In this document: piece by piece, positions 1 through 9,575 of the stretch
Position numbering within the stretch: position 1 is the stretch's first letter
Layout of the letters: the number at the start of each line of letters is the position of its first letter
Made by a program: the position numbers and the translations under genes
The notes under the pieces: generated by a model
Told to the model about the DNA's origin: nothing
Databases searched by the model: none
Seen by the model: the letters and a program-made list of their open reading frames with translations, nothing else
DNA from: AWTP1-13 sp963797005
GTDB lineage: Bacteria > Pseudomonadota > Alphaproteobacteria > Rhizobiales > Hyphomicrobiaceae
Reading direction: 5' to 3'
DNA: 64,000 bases
Assembly: GCA_963797005.1 (NCBI GenBank)
Contig: CAWCOF010000009.1
Span: forward strand, 596,326-660,325

Positions 1-2
1 CC

Positions 3-86
3 GATCTTCCGGTCCTGGCATTCGATCCCGAACAGCCCGCTCGCGCGAGTCGCGAGATTGCCGACTGTCTGTTGGCGGTGGCGTGA
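3..86 (+). CDS. C-terminal end of an unrecognised protein (partial)
   Basis: An open frame enters from the window edge and stops at TGA 84-86. The visible tail begins DLPVLAFDPEQPARAS and ends CLLAVA. It is too short to assign to a family. It runs in the same direction as the next gene but is separated from it by 172 bases, so it is probably a separate transcription unit. The gap from 87 to 258 holds no other frame; an AT-rich patch around 185-200 could be a promoter for the following gene. Confidence 0.35.
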   Translation, partial: DLPVLAFDPEQPARASREIADCLLAVA

Positions 87-258
87 GATCTCGGCCGCTC
101 GAAGCGCCACTGTTGAAGCGCTCGCATATATCCAGCTGCGCTCTTGAAACGACAGCCGTACATGCACATGTGCGCGCGCTGATGCGTCGTATTATAGTGA
201 TGCGTTTGTCTGTGGCTTCACGCAAACCGGCCTCGGGCTCTCGGGCAATATCAAGATC

Positions 259-1944
259 ATGACGGGCTCCCTCGTTCTTCTCGACCTGATGGGTGGCGTG
301 GCGCTGCTGCTGTGGGGCCTGCATATGGTCCAGAGCGGCATCCTGCGCGCGTTCGGCTCCGACCTGCGGCGGCTCCTGTCGAAGGCGCTCGCCAGCCGCT
401 ACCCCGCGTTCCTCGCGGGCCTCGGGCTGACGACGGTCTTGCAGAGCAGCACGGCGACCGCGCTGATGACGGCTTCGTTCGCCACGCAGGGCCTCGTCGG
501 GCTGGTGCCGGCGCTGGCGATCCTGCTCGGCGCCAACGTGGGCACCACGCTCATCGTGCAGATCCTGTCCTTCAATGTCGCCGCCGCCGCGCCCGCCTTG
601 TTCGTGATCGGGCTCGTCGCCTTCCGCAGCGCACCGCGCAGCCGCGTGAAAGACCTCGGCAGGGTTTCGATCGGCCTGGGGTTGATCCTGCTCGCCCTGC
701 ACATCCTGCTCGACACGTTGGCCCCGGCCGAGAGCGCGCCGGCGATGCGGGCGCTGCTGGGCGCCATCACGGCTGACCCGGTGATGTGCATCCTGCTCGC
801 GGGAGCGCTCACATGGGCGGCCCATTCCAGCGTGGCGACCGTCCTTTTGATCATGTCGCTCGCCTATTCTCAGTTCGTCACACCCGAGGCCGCCATGGCG
901 CTCGTGCTGGGCGCCAACCTTGGCAGTGCCATCAATCCGCTTCTGGAAGGCGCGGATCGCGGCGACCCGGCGAGCTATCGCCTGCCGGTCGGCAATCTCA
1001 TCAATCGACTGGTCGGCGTGGTGCTGGTCGTGCCGTTCCTGCACCCGATCGCGGGTGCCTTTGTCGTGATTGAGCCCGATTTGGCCAGAGCCACGGCACA
1101 ATTCCACATGGCGTTCAACGTGGTTCTCGCCCTCGCCTTCATCGGGCTGCTGGGCCCGCTCGCCCGGCTGCTGGAAAGAGTCTTACCCGCGCGCAGGTCC
1201 GCCGCCGACCCGGCCGCGCCGCGCCACCTCGATGAGAGCGCACTCAATACGCCGGCGCTGGCGCTCGCGGATGCGGCCCGCGAGACGCTGCGCATGGGTG
1301 ATGTCGTGGAGGGCATGCTGCGGCAGGCCATGGCGGCGCTGCTGACCAACAATCGGGCGCTGGTGCGCGAGGCGGCGCGCATGGACGACGTGGTCGACAA
1401 GCTCGACGAGGCGATCAAGCTCTACATCACCAAGCTCACGCGCGGCAGTCTGGACGAGCACGAAAGCCGCCGTGCCATGGAAATCGTCTCCTTCACCATC
1501 AACCTGGAGCACATCGGCGATATCATCGACAAGAACCTGAGCGAGCTGGCCGCCAAGAAGATCAAGCGCCAGCTCCAGTTCTCGAGCGAGGGCGCGGAGG
1601 AACTTGCCGCCTTCCACAAGCGCATCCTGGAGAGCCTCAGGCTGGCGCTGGGCGTGTTCATGTCGGGCGACGTTCGGGACGCGCGCCGGCTGATCGCCGA
1701 GAAAACCGAGCTGCGCAGCATCGAGCTGGCCGCCGGCGAGCGGCATCTTGATCGGTTGCGCCAGGGCCTGCCGGCGACGCTGGAGACGACCTCGCTGCAC
1801 CTCGACATCCTGCGTGACCTCAAGCGCATCCATTCGCACATTTGCTCGGTCGCCTATCCGGTGCTGGAAGCGGCCGGCGAGACGGTTGCGGAGCGCGTGG
1901 AGAGCGAGCCGCTTCCCCTCGGGCTACCCAGGACAGCGCAATAG
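259..1944 (+). CDS. Na+/phosphate symporter family protein with PhoU-like tail
   Basis: Integral inner-membrane transporter of the Na/Pi cotransporter family (NptA/YjbB type), expected to move inorganic phosphate with sodium. The protein has 561 residues. The first half (about residues 1-310) carries the two inverted Na/Pi repeats; the family signatures GLGLTTVLQSSTA and LTWAAHSSVATVL, each with the QSS or HSS core, are visible, as are GANVGTT and GANLGS. The second half (about 340-545) is a soluble PhoU-like helical domain containing EIVSFTINLEHIGDIID, typical of this fusion. ATG 259 is the first in-frame start. The neighbouring Kup gene is also an ion transporter but is a separate unit. No regulatory site is recognised. 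Substrate is inferred from the family. Confidence 0.9.
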   Translation: MTGSLVLLDLMGGVALLLWGLHMVQSGILRAFGSDLRRLLSKALASRYPAFLAGLGLTTVLQSSTATALMTASFATQGLVGLVPALAILLGANVGTTLIVQILSFNVAAAAPALFVIGLVAFRSAPRSRVKDLGRVSIGLGLILLALHILLDTLAPAESAPAMRALLGAITADPVMCILLAGALTWAAHSSVATVLLIMSLAYSQFVTPEAAMALVLGANLGSAINPLLEGADRGDPASYRLPVGNLINRLVGVVLVVPFLHPIAGAFVVIEPDLARATAQFHMAFNVVLALAFIGLLGPLARLLERVLPARRSAADPAAPRHLDESALNTPALALADAARETLRMGDVVEGMLRQAMAALLTNNRALVREAARMDDVVDKLDEAIKLYITKLTRGSLDEHESRRAMEIVSFTINLEHIGDIIDKNLSELAAKKIKRQLQFSSEGAEELAAFHKRILESLRLALGVFMSGDVRDARRLIAEKTELRSIELAAGERHLDRLRQGLPATLETTSLHLDILRDLKRIHSHICSVAYPVLEAAGETVAERVESEPLPLGLPRTAQ

Positions 1945-2187
1945 GCGTGCTGAGCCCTGCGTGCTGGCCTCCGAGCCATGATCTAGGGACATAGCTGCCG
2001 GCTTGTTGAACCGGGTTTAACACCCACATTGGCCCTGTTTCCCTTGCCTGCCGGAGCGGGCGGGGATCGTCGGCCTAGCCGCCGTTTCGACCTTGGCGGG
2101 GCTTTCATGGGCAGCAACGGGCGTGTATAAGCCGCGCCCATTCGCATGCAGCGTCCGTCGCCCGAGTCCCCAGAAAAAACGCACTCC

Positions 2188-4089
2188 ATGGCACAGACTG
2201 CCGCGGCCTCCCAAGGCGTCGAGGCCGAGCACAGCGATCGGCATTTTTGGGCGCTCGCGCTCGGCTCGATCGGTGTCGTCTACGGCGACATCGGCACCAG
2301 CCCGCTGTACGCGCTGCGCGAAGCCGTGCTGGCGGCGAACAAGGAAGGCGCCGTCCTTCCCGAGACGGTGCTGGGCATTCTGTCCCTGATCACGTGGACG
2401 CTGCTGCTGGTCGTCACCCTCAAGTACGTGATCGTCCTTCTCAACGCCGACAACAAGGGCGAGGGCGGCACGTTCGCCCTGATGGCGCTGGGCCAATCCG
2501 TCGCCAAGCGCAGCGCCTCGCTCCTCCTGGTGCTGGGCGTCGTCGGCGCCGCCTTCTTCTATGGCGACGCGGTGATCACGCCGGCGATCTCGGTGCTGTC
2601 GGCCGTGGAAGGCCTCAAGCTTTTAGCGCCGGGCTTCGACCAAGTGGTGCTGCCGATCACGGTGGTCATTTTGGTGCTGCTCTTTGCTGTCCAATCGCGC
2701 GGCACGAGCGCGGTTGCCCGGTTCTTCGGGCCGGTGATGCTGGTGTGGTTCGTCGTGCTGGCGATCGGCGGCATGATCCACATCATCGACGATCCGCGCG
2801 TGTTTCAGGCGCTCAATCCGGCTGTCGGGGTCTCCTTCATCCTGACGCACGGCGTCATCGGGCTCGCCGTCATGGGCCTCGTCTTCCTGGTGGCGACGGG
2901 CGCGGAGGCGCTCTATGCCGACCTTGGCCATTTCGGCCGCAAGCCGATACGCACGGCCTGGCTGTTCCTCGTCCAGCCGGCCCTGATACTCAACTATTTC
3001 GGCCAGGGCGCGCTGCTGCTTGCCAATCCGGCCGCGATCGAGAACCCGTTCTATCGCCTCTATCCCAAGTGGGCGCTGGTGCCCATGCTGCTGATGGCGA
3101 CGATGGCGACCGTGATCGCCAGCCAGGCGGTGATCACCGGCGCCTTCTCCTTCACCCGGCAGGCCATCCAGCTCGGTCTGTTGCCGCGTCTTCAGATCCG
3201 CCACACCTCGGAGAGCGTCGCCGGCCAGATCTTCCTGCCGCGCGTCAACCAGATGCTGTTCGTCGCCGTGCTTTTGGTGACGGTCACGTTCCGCACCTCG
3301 AGCGATCTCGCCGCCGCCTACGGCCTCTCCGTCACGGCGACCATGGTGATCGACAGCCTGATGGCCTTCTTCGTTGTGTGGCGATGCTGGGGCTGGCCCG
3401 TGTGGAAGGCGGCGCTGCTGATCGTGCCGCTGCTGCAGATCGAGCAGGCGTTCCTCATCGCCAACATTTTGAAGATCCCGGAGGGCGCCTGGCTCCCCGT
3501 CCTCATTGCCGCCACCATCACGCTCGCCGCCCTGACCTGGGTGCGCGGCTCCAAGAGCCTTGGACGGGCGACGCGCAAGAACGAGGCCGACCTCGAATGG
3601 CTGGTGCGCAAGCTCGATGCCAAGCCGCCGCACCGCGTGCCGGGCACCGCCGTCTTCCTCACCGGCGATCCCAACTGCGCGCCGACGTCGCTCATGCACA
3701 ACCTCAAGCACAACCGCGTGCTGCACGAGCGCAACATCATCCTGACCATCAAGACCGAGGACACCCCGCGCGTTGCCCGCCACGAGCGCATCGAGGTCGA
3801 CAAGGTGGCCGACACCTTCGTTCGCGTCATTGCCCGCTACGGCTTCATGGAGACGCCGAGCGTGCCCAAGATCCTGGACATGTGCCGGCGCAAGGATCTC
3901 AACATCGACATCTCGGCGACCTCGTTCTTTCTGTCCCGGCGCGCGCTCAAGACCGCGGCGAAATCGGAGATGCCCCACTGGCAGGAGCGGCTGTTCATCT
4001 GGCTCGCCGGCCGGGCCGAGGACGCCACCGAGTATTTCCGCATCCCCAGCGATCGCGTGGTCGAGGTCGGCACCCAGGTCATGGTGTGA
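2188..4089 (+). CDS. kup: Kup-type potassium uptake protein
   Basis: Low-affinity potassium transporter of the KUP/HAK/KT family in the inner membrane, likely a K+/H+ symporter. The N-terminal signature GSIGVVYGDIGTSPLYAL follows the start closely. About 12 membrane segments fill residues 20-450, including FYGDAVITPAISVLSAVEG, and a cytoplasmic tail of about 190 residues follows. Length (633 residues) is normal. The frame is open back to 2146, but ATG 2188 gives a start close to the conserved core (MAQTAAASQ). Alphaproteobacteria often carry several kup copies, so the exact paralogue cannot be given. The gene stands alone, and a GC-rich inverted repeat lies just after the stop around 4092-4120. 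Confidence 0.93.
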   Translation: MAQTAAASQGVEAEHSDRHFWALALGSIGVVYGDIGTSPLYALREAVLAANKEGAVLPETVLGILSLITWTLLLVVTLKYVIVLLNADNKGEGGTFALMALGQSVAKRSASLLLVLGVVGAAFFYGDAVITPAISVLSAVEGLKLLAPGFDQVVLPITVVILVLLFAVQSRGTSAVARFFGPVMLVWFVVLAIGGMIHIIDDPRVFQALNPAVGVSFILTHGVIGLAVMGLVFLVATGAEALYADLGHFGRKPIRTAWLFLVQPALILNYFGQGALLLANPAAIENPFYRLYPKWALVPMLLMATMATVIASQAVITGAFSFTRQAIQLGLLPRLQIRHTSESVAGQIFLPRVNQMLFVAVLLVTVTFRTSSDLAAAYGLSVTATMVIDSLMAFFVVWRCWGWPVWKAALLIVPLLQIEQAFLIANILKIPEGAWLPVLIAATITLAALTWVRGSKSLGRATRKNEADLEWLVRKLDAKPPHRVPGTAVFLTGDPNCAPTSLMHNLKHNRVLHERNIILTIKTEDTPRVARHERIEVDKVADTFVRVIARYGFMETPSVPKILDMCRRKDLNIDISATSFFLSRRALKTAAKSEMPHWQERLFIWLAGRAEDATEYFRIPSDRVVEVGTQVMV

Positions 4090-4219
4090 CGGGCAGGCCG
4101 GCGCGCGGCGGGCCGGCCCGTGGCTAGGCAAAGACAAGGGGCGTTCGGCGCGGCGTATTGCGCCCCTGGACGCGGCACCTCCGCCACCCGATATTGCAAG
4201 GTACCGCAGGAGGGCTTGG

Positions 4220-5638
4220 TTGAACGACAAGCGCGACGAGGAGGAGAACCGCCTTTCGGCCCGCGCCGCACGCTATGTGCGGGTCGGCACCAATGTGGGT
4301 GCGGTTGCCGCGCGCGTCGCCAGCCAGCGCCTGTTCGGCCTCGACGTGGATGATGCCAAGAACGCCGCCGCGCTTGCCGCCGCCCTGGGCGGCCTCAAGG
4401 GCCCGATCATGAAGGTGGCCCAGCTGATGGCCACCATCCCCGAGGTGCTACCCGCCGAGTACGCCGAGCAACTGGCGCAGCTGCAGTCGCAGGCCCCGCC
4501 CATGGGCCCCGCCTTCGTGCGGCGGCGGATGGTGGCGGAGTTGGGCCCCGACTGGGCCGGCCGGTATCGGACGTTCGAGCCGCAGCCAGCGGCCTCCGCG
4601 TCGCTGGGCCAGGTGCATCGCGCCGTCGCGCACGACGGCCGGGCGCTCGCCGCCAAGCTGCAGTATCCCGACATGCAGTCGGCCGTGGAGGCGGACCTCA
4701 ATCAGCTCAAGGTCGTGTTCTCCCTGCACGCGCGCATGAACCCGGCCATCGATACCGGCGAGATGCTGAAAGAGATCGCGGCGCGGCTGCGCGAGGAGCT
4801 CGACTATGAGCTGGAGTCGAACCACATGGCGCTCTACGGCGCAATCTTCCGGGACGAGCCCACGATCCGCGTGCCCGAGGTGCTGCCCGAGCTCTCGACC
4901 AAGCGGCTGCTCACCATGACGTGGCTCGAGGGTCGGCGGCTGCTCGACTACAAGGCAGCACCCCTGGAGCACCGCAACGCGATCGCGCGGGCCATGTTCC
5001 GCGCCTGGTGGTATCCGTTCTCCCGCTACGGCGTCATCCACGGCGACCCGCATCTGGGCAACTACACCATCTTCGAGGACGGCGCGGCCAATGGCGCCAC
5101 CCCAGTTGCGGCAGGTGCGCCGCTGGGGCGCCCGGCCGGCATCAATCTGCTCGACTACGGCTGCATCCGCACCTTCCCCACGCCGTTCGTGCAAGGCGTG
5201 ATCGATCTCTACAACGGGTTGCTCAGGGGCAACCGCGACCTCGTCGTGCACGCTTACGAGACCTGGGGCTTCACCGGCCTGTCGTCCGAGCTGATCGACA
5301 CCTTGAACATCTGGGCGCGGTTCATCTATGGCCCGCTGCTCGACGACCGCGAGCGCGAGATCGCGGAAGGGACGACGCCGGGCCAATACGGCCGCAGGGA
5401 AGCCTTCACCGTGCACAAGGCGCTGAAGGAGAAGGGGCCCGTGAAGGTGCCGCGCGAGTTCGTGTTCATGGACCGCGCCGCGATCGGGCTCGGCGGCGTG
5501 TTCCTGCACCTTGCGGCCCGGCTCAACTGGCACGAGATGTTCAACGACACGATCGAGGGCTTTTCCCTCGACGCTGTGGGTGCGCGCCAGAAGGCAGCCT
5601 TCGAAGCCGCCGGCGTGCCGCTGCCGGCCGTCGCCTAA
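4220..5638 (+). CDS. AarF/UbiB (ABC1) family atypical kinase
   Basis: Member of the ABC1/UbiB/ADCK family, atypical kinase-like ATPases linked to ubiquinone and lipid metabolism. The start is chosen at TTG 4220 because a strong ribosome site AGGAGGG lies at 4208-4214, five bases upstream; the frame is open further upstream but without a plausible start. Protein length is 472 residues. Visible motifs in order: GPIMKVAQLMA (the KxGQ-like motif with Ala for Gly), ASLGQVHRA, AAKLQYP with the lysine of the nucleotide pocket, VIHGDPHLGNY (catalytic loop) and LLDYGC (DFG equivalent). No membrane segment is evident. Whether it is the ubiquinone UbiB or a paralogue is undecided: the C-terminal membrane helices typical of UbiB are not seen. 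Confidence 0.85.
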   Translation: MNDKRDEEENRLSARAARYVRVGTNVGAVAARVASQRLFGLDVDDAKNAAALAAALGGLKGPIMKVAQLMATIPEVLPAEYAEQLAQLQSQAPPMGPAFVRRRMVAELGPDWAGRYRTFEPQPAASASLGQVHRAVAHDGRALAAKLQYPDMQSAVEADLNQLKVVFSLHARMNPAIDTGEMLKEIAARLREELDYELESNHMALYGAIFRDEPTIRVPEVLPELSTKRLLTMTWLEGRRLLDYKAAPLEHRNAIARAMFRAWWYPFSRYGVIHGDPHLGNYTIFEDGAANGATPVAAGAPLGRPAGINLLDYGCIRTFPTPFVQGVIDLYNGLLRGNRDLVVHAYETWGFTGLSSELIDTLNIWARFIYGPLLDDREREIAEGTTPGQYGRREAFTVHKALKEKGPVKVPREFVFMDRAAIGLGGVFLHLAARLNWHEMFNDTIEGFSLDAVGARQKAAFEAAGVPLPAVA

Positions 5639-5717
5639 CGCCCAGAATTCGTTTGGTATTCGATTGTTGGTCGAGGTACTCTCGAAAGAGCGTTTCACGC
5701 CGGCAGGAACTAATAAC

Positions 5718-6440
5718 ATGGTTACGCTTATCAAATTGCTCGCTGCTATTTGGTGCGTAGTTCTTGGTGTGGCAACCGGTGGGCACGTATTTCCAGATGC
5801 CGTGCGGAATAATAGGTTCCTATCAACAATGGCCAATGGGGTTGTGATCCTCGGGGCGCTTTATCTCTTTCGGGATATATATAGGGATCTCCGCGAATTC
5901 CAGCCCCCAAATATGCCAAAGCTAGAATACAAAGGCCTTTCCTGGACGGAGTCCCTCAATGCGCTCAGCATAGTGTCGCTCATGATGTTGTCGGCACTTG
6001 TTGCAATGTACAGAGGATTTACGCGAGAGGTTTTATCGATAACATCTTGGATTTGTGCGGCCGTTGCCGTGTTAATTTTCTTGCGCATAAATATTTTGCT
6101 GCCTGTTTCACCAGCGCCCTGGTCTTTCGACCTCGCTATTGCCGTTATCGTGTTGTCCGCGGTTTTTGTATCTGTTTTGATAGTGGCGCACTTAATAGTA
6201 AGCCGCATCGCCGACAGCTTGCTTGATAGCCGGATCAAGCTCGGCGATCGTATGGCGGGGTTTTGCTTTGGAGCCGTGCGCGGATTTATATTGGCTGCAA
6301 TCCCGCTCATGTTTCTTACACAGGCTGGAATCTTGCAGACTTGGATCGATGAATCGAGGCCCCTAAGTCTCACCCGCGACTTGGGGCAGACGATATTCTC
6401 GTTCCTTGCATCTCTGTTAGGCCCGACAGGGAGTATGTGA
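5718..6440 (+). CDS. CvpA-like membrane protein, AT-richer than its neighbours
   Basis: Integral membrane protein of about 240 residues whose C-terminal two-thirds resemble the CvpA family (colicin V production). The pattern RGFTREVLSITSWI, then RIADSLLDSRIKLGDRM, then GFCFGAVRGFILAAIP matches that family. Two extra hydrophobic segments precede this core (residues about 5-25 and 38-55), which is unusual. ATG 5718 is used because the open frame upstream overlaps the aarF-like gene, and the hydrophobic N-terminus starts here. The gene is visibly poorer in G+C than both neighbours and uses codons such as ATA and TTA that they avoid, which suggests acquisition by transfer. Function is unknown beyond the family link. 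Confidence 0.65.
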   Translation: MVTLIKLLAAIWCVVLGVATGGHVFPDAVRNNRFLSTMANGVVILGALYLFRDIYRDLREFQPPNMPKLEYKGLSWTESLNALSIVSLMMLSALVAMYRGFTREVLSITSWICAAVAVLIFLRINILLPVSPAPWSFDLAIAVIVLSAVFVSVLIVAHLIVSRIADSLLDSRIKLGDRMAGFCFGAVRGFILAAIPLMFLTQAGILQTWIDESRPLSLTRDLGQTIFSFLASLLGPTGSM

Positions 6441-6574
6441 GGCGAGGAGCGAACTCTGGTGCGCATTTTCAGGGAGTGTAGCACTGGGCCCGCTAGCTTC
6501 TTCTCCCAGATCGCGGCATCGTAGAATCGAAATCACGGGGTGTTACGCAGCTCCACGTCTTGAACGAGGCAGTC

Positions 6575-7384
6575 ATGGCCAACAAGCAGGGACAGATCCG
6601 GGTCGGGATTGGCGGGTGGACGTTTGAGCCGTGGCGCGGCGTGTTCTATCCCAAGGGCCTGCCGCATGCGCGCGAGCTGGAATACGCGAGCGAGCACCTC
6701 ACCTCCATCGAGATCAACGGCACCTTCTATCGCACTCAAGTTCCCGCAACCTTCGCCAAGTGGGAGAGCGAGACGCCCAAGGGCTTTGTGTTCTCGGTCA
6801 AGGGCCCGCGCTATGCGGTGAACCGGCGCGTGCTGGCGGAGGCGGGCGACTCTATCAAGCGGTTCATCGATTCCGGCGTGCTGGAGCTGAAGGACAAGCT
6901 CGGGCCGCTGCTGTGGCAGTTCGCACCCACCAAGAAGTTCGACGCCGCCGACTTCGGCAAGTTCCTGGAGCTGCTGCCGGCCAAGGTCGATGGCCGCAAA
7001 ATCCGCCACGTGGTCGAGGTGCGAAACGCCTCGTTCTGCACGCCTGAGTTCATCGCCCTTGTTCGCGAGTTCGGCACCCCCGTCGTCTATGCCGAGCATG
7101 AGACCTATCCCGGCATTCCCGACGCCGTCGGCGATTTCGTCTATGCGCGGCTGCAGAAGGGCGAAGACTCGATCCCGACCGCCTATCCGCCGAAGGCTTT
7201 GGATGCCTGGGCCAAGCGTGCCGCCGCCTGGGCGGCGGGCGGCACGCCCAGCGATCTCGCCCTGGTCGACCCGGACAAGAAGGGCAAGGCCGCACCCCGC
7301 GACGTGTTCGTCTACTTCATCCACGAGGGCAAGGTGCGCGCCCCCGCCGCCGCCATGGCGCTGATCGAGCGGGTTGCAAAATGA
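6575..7384 (+). CDS. DUF72 family protein
   Basis: Soluble protein of 269 residues belonging to the DUF72 (YecE-like) family, which adopts a TIM-barrel-like fold and has no established reaction. Signatures: VGIGGWTFEPWRGVFYP at the N-terminus, LTSIEINGTFYR, PKGFVFSVKGPR, LLWQFAP, HVVEVRNASF and DVFVYFIHEGK. ATG 6575 is preferred over TTG 6560, because GAGG sits a few bases upstream and the family core begins directly after it. It lies 25 bases before the methyltransferase start, so the two may be cotranscribed. No role can be deduced from context. Confidence 0.88.
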   Translation: MANKQGQIRVGIGGWTFEPWRGVFYPKGLPHARELEYASEHLTSIEINGTFYRTQVPATFAKWESETPKGFVFSVKGPRYAVNRRVLAEAGDSIKRFIDSGVLELKDKLGPLLWQFAPTKKFDAADFGKFLELLPAKVDGRKIRHVVEVRNASFCTPEFIALVREFGTPVVYAEHETYPGIPDAVGDFVYARLQKGEDSIPTAYPPKALDAWAKRAAAWAAGGTPSDLALVDPDKKGKAAPRDVFVYFIHEGKVRAPAAAMALIERVAK

Positions 7385-7409
7385 TTGGCGCCACCTCGGG
7401 ACCATTGCC

Positions 7410-8253
7410 ATGAACACCGAGATTCGCTCGGCCATCGATTTTTACGAGCAGCATCCGATCTCGGCCGCCATCATCCTCGCCAAGCTGGACTTCGAGCCGC
7501 GGCCACCTCAGCGGCCTGACGCCGGAGGAGCTGTTCCCCCACGACCAGGACCACTACGGCGGGCTCGCCGCCAACGATGCACTGGCGAAACGCGTCCGCA
7601 TCGGCCGCGGCACGCGGGTCGCCGACTTCTGCGCCGGGCTCGGCGGGCCGGCGCGCTATCTGGCCCACACCTACGGCGCCGAGGTCACCGGCATCGAGCT
7701 GACGCCGGCGCGCGTGGCTGGCGCCAACGACCTGACGCATCGCGTCGGCCTCGACGCGCACGTGCACGTGATCGAGGGCAACGTCATGGCCGTGCCGCTG
7801 CCCGACGGCAGCATGGACGCGGTCATCAGCCAGGAGGCCTTTCTGCACGTGCCGAACCTTGGCCGCGCGCTGGCCGAGGCGTTCCGCATCCTGCGCACGG
7901 GCGGGCGCCTTGCCTTCACCAACTGGGTGGCGGAGCGGCCCTTGTCGGAGGCGGATACCGAGTTGATGTGGCAGGGCATGGCGGTGGCGCCGCTCTACAG
8001 CTTCCAGGAGCAGCGCACCCTGCTTGAGCGCACGGGCTTTGACGTCGTCTCAGTCGAGGACCTGACCGCGGAATGGGGCACGCTGCTGGAGCAGCGGCTC
8101 GCCATGTACCGCAAGCTGCGCCGCGAGGCCGAAGCCGCCGGCACGCCTGCCGGCCATGACGCGTTCTACCGCTCCTATGTCCGCCTGGTGGAGCTGGTGA
8201 AGCTCGCCGCGCTCGGCGGCGGGCGCTTCACGGCGGAGAAGCCGGGCGGGTAG
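7410..8253 (+). pseudogene. SAM-dependent methyltransferase, interrupted by one frameshift
   Basis: Class I methyltransferase of the UbiE/sterol-methyltransferase type. The N-terminal piece MNTEIRSAIDFYEQHPIS starts at ATG 7410. The frame is lost near 7490-7505 and resumes with HLSGLTPEELFPHDQDHYGG. The SAM-binding loop is VADFCAGLGGPARYLA, followed by GIELTPARVAGA and SQEAFLHVPNLGRALAEAFRILRTGGRLAF. One missing base in GAGCCGCGGCC would restore a protein of about 280 residues. Substrate is unknown. Because other genes here carry isolated one-base indels, a sequencing error is at least as likely as a true pseudogene. Confidence 0.75.
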
Positions 8254-8380
8254 GGTGGACGCGCTCGTCGCCGCAACGCTGCTTTGCAGGCGGCGGCAGT
8301 GAGGCGAGGGGGAAATCGGGCTAAGAATGCCCTCGACAACGGCTGCTGACGCACCGCGGCCGATCCGGGGGGAATGTGCA

Positions 8381-9490
8381 ATGCAGTCCTGGCGTCACCG
8401 CGCCCATCATATCGGCAGCTTTCTGCGCCCGTCTCGGCTGCTTGCCGCGCGCGACCAGTTCGCCGCGGGCAAGATCAACGCTGGTGGCCTGCGCGCGGTC
8501 GAGGACGACGCGATCCGCGCCGCCGCTGCCATGCAGGAGCGGCTCGGCTTCCACTTCGTCACCGACGGCGAATTTCGCCGCATGTCCTGGCGCTCGATAC
8601 TGATCGAGCGCGTCCCGGGCTTTGCCACCGCCGAAGCGATCGGCAACGTCGACCAGGCGCAGGACGGGGCGGGCGGGACCGTCGCCATCGGCAATGCCCC
8701 CTACGTGACGCGCCCGATTGCCGTCGATGCGCCGGTGGCGATCGACGATGCCGCCTTTCTGCTCGATTGTACGCAGTCGGCCGCCAAGATCGCGCTGCCG
8801 AGCCCCTCCTACATGCACTTCCTGCGCGGCGATGCCTCTTTCTCCCGCGACGCCTACCCCGACCGGCAAGCCTACTTCGCAGCCCTCGTCTCGCTCTACG
8901 CCAACGAGATCGCCCTCCTGGCCAAGCGCGGCGTGAAGATGGTGCAGCTCGACGAGGTGGCCGTGACCGCTATGTGCGACCCCAACATCCGCGCCAAGCT
9001 CGCCGCCCGCGGTGACGACCCGGAGCAGCTGATCGAGGACTACACCGCCGCCGTTGGCGCGATCCTGGCACGCAAGCCTGCCGGTCTGACCATCGGCATC
9101 CACATGTGCCGCGGCAATTTCAGCGGCAAGTGGCTGGCGAGCGGCGGCTACGGCCACCTGCGCGCGACTTTCATGGGCAAGCTGGCGCCGGACCTGTGGT
9201 TGCTCGAGTTCGATTCCGAGCGGGCGGGCGATTTTGGCATCCTTGCCGGCATCGACAAGGCCTCCAACGTCATCCTGGGCCTGATCAGCACCAAGTCGTC
9301 GGTGATGGAGGATCGGGTGATGGTGCTCGCGCGGCTTGCGGAGGCAGCCAAGATCATGGCGCTCGATCGTCTCGGCATCTCGCCGCAATGCGGCTTTGCC
9401 AGTCACGTCTCCGGCAACCCGATCACGCCCGAGGTTCAGGAGCAGAAGCTGCAACTCGTGATGGACGTCGCGCGCGAGGTCTGGGGGTAG
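8381..9490 (+). CDS. MetE C-terminal-like methyltransferase (methionine synthase II family)
   Basis: Soluble zinc enzyme of the cobalamin-independent methionine synthase family, but only catalytic-domain size (369 residues against about 750 for MetE). Such short relatives are common in alphaproteobacteria and their methyl donor is often unknown. Visible features: HHIGSFLRPSRLL at the N-terminus (substrate-binding His), FHFVTDGEFRRMSW, MVQLDEVAVTAMCD, IHMCRGNFSGKW with the HxC zinc ligands, and a final SPQCGFASHV carrying the second zinc cysteine. ATG 8381 has GGGGGGA about eight bases upstream; ATG 8327 in the same frame is an alternative. Methionine synthesis itself is not proven. Confidence 0.85.
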   Translation: MQSWRHRAHHIGSFLRPSRLLAARDQFAAGKINAGGLRAVEDDAIRAAAAMQERLGFHFVTDGEFRRMSWRSILIERVPGFATAEAIGNVDQAQDGAGGTVAIGNAPYVTRPIAVDAPVAIDDAAFLLDCTQSAAKIALPSPSYMHFLRGDASFSRDAYPDRQAYFAALVSLYANEIALLAKRGVKMVQLDEVAVTAMCDPNIRAKLAARGDDPEQLIEDYTAAVGAILARKPAGLTIGIHMCRGNFSGKWLASGGYGHLRATFMGKLAPDLWLLEFDSERAGDFGILAGIDKASNVILGLISTKSSVMEDRVMVLARLAEAAKIMALDRLGISPQCGFASHVSGNPITPEVQEQKLQLVMDVAREVWG

Positions 9491-9575
9491 GGGCGCCCCG
9501 GCCGCCGGCAGCGCGTCGCGGACGTCGCGGCGGACGCCCAGGTGACAATCAGCCCCAGCGCCGCTGGACCAAGCA

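Noticed and set aside
2247..4127. Long open frame overlapping kup in another frame (626 codons)
   Set aside because: Arg/Gly/Ala-rich shadow typical of GC-rich DNA; kup itself has clear family motifs.
2623..4230. Long minus-strand frame opposite kup (535 codons)
   Set aside because: Antisense shadow with His/Asp/Arg-rich low-complexity translation and no family motif.
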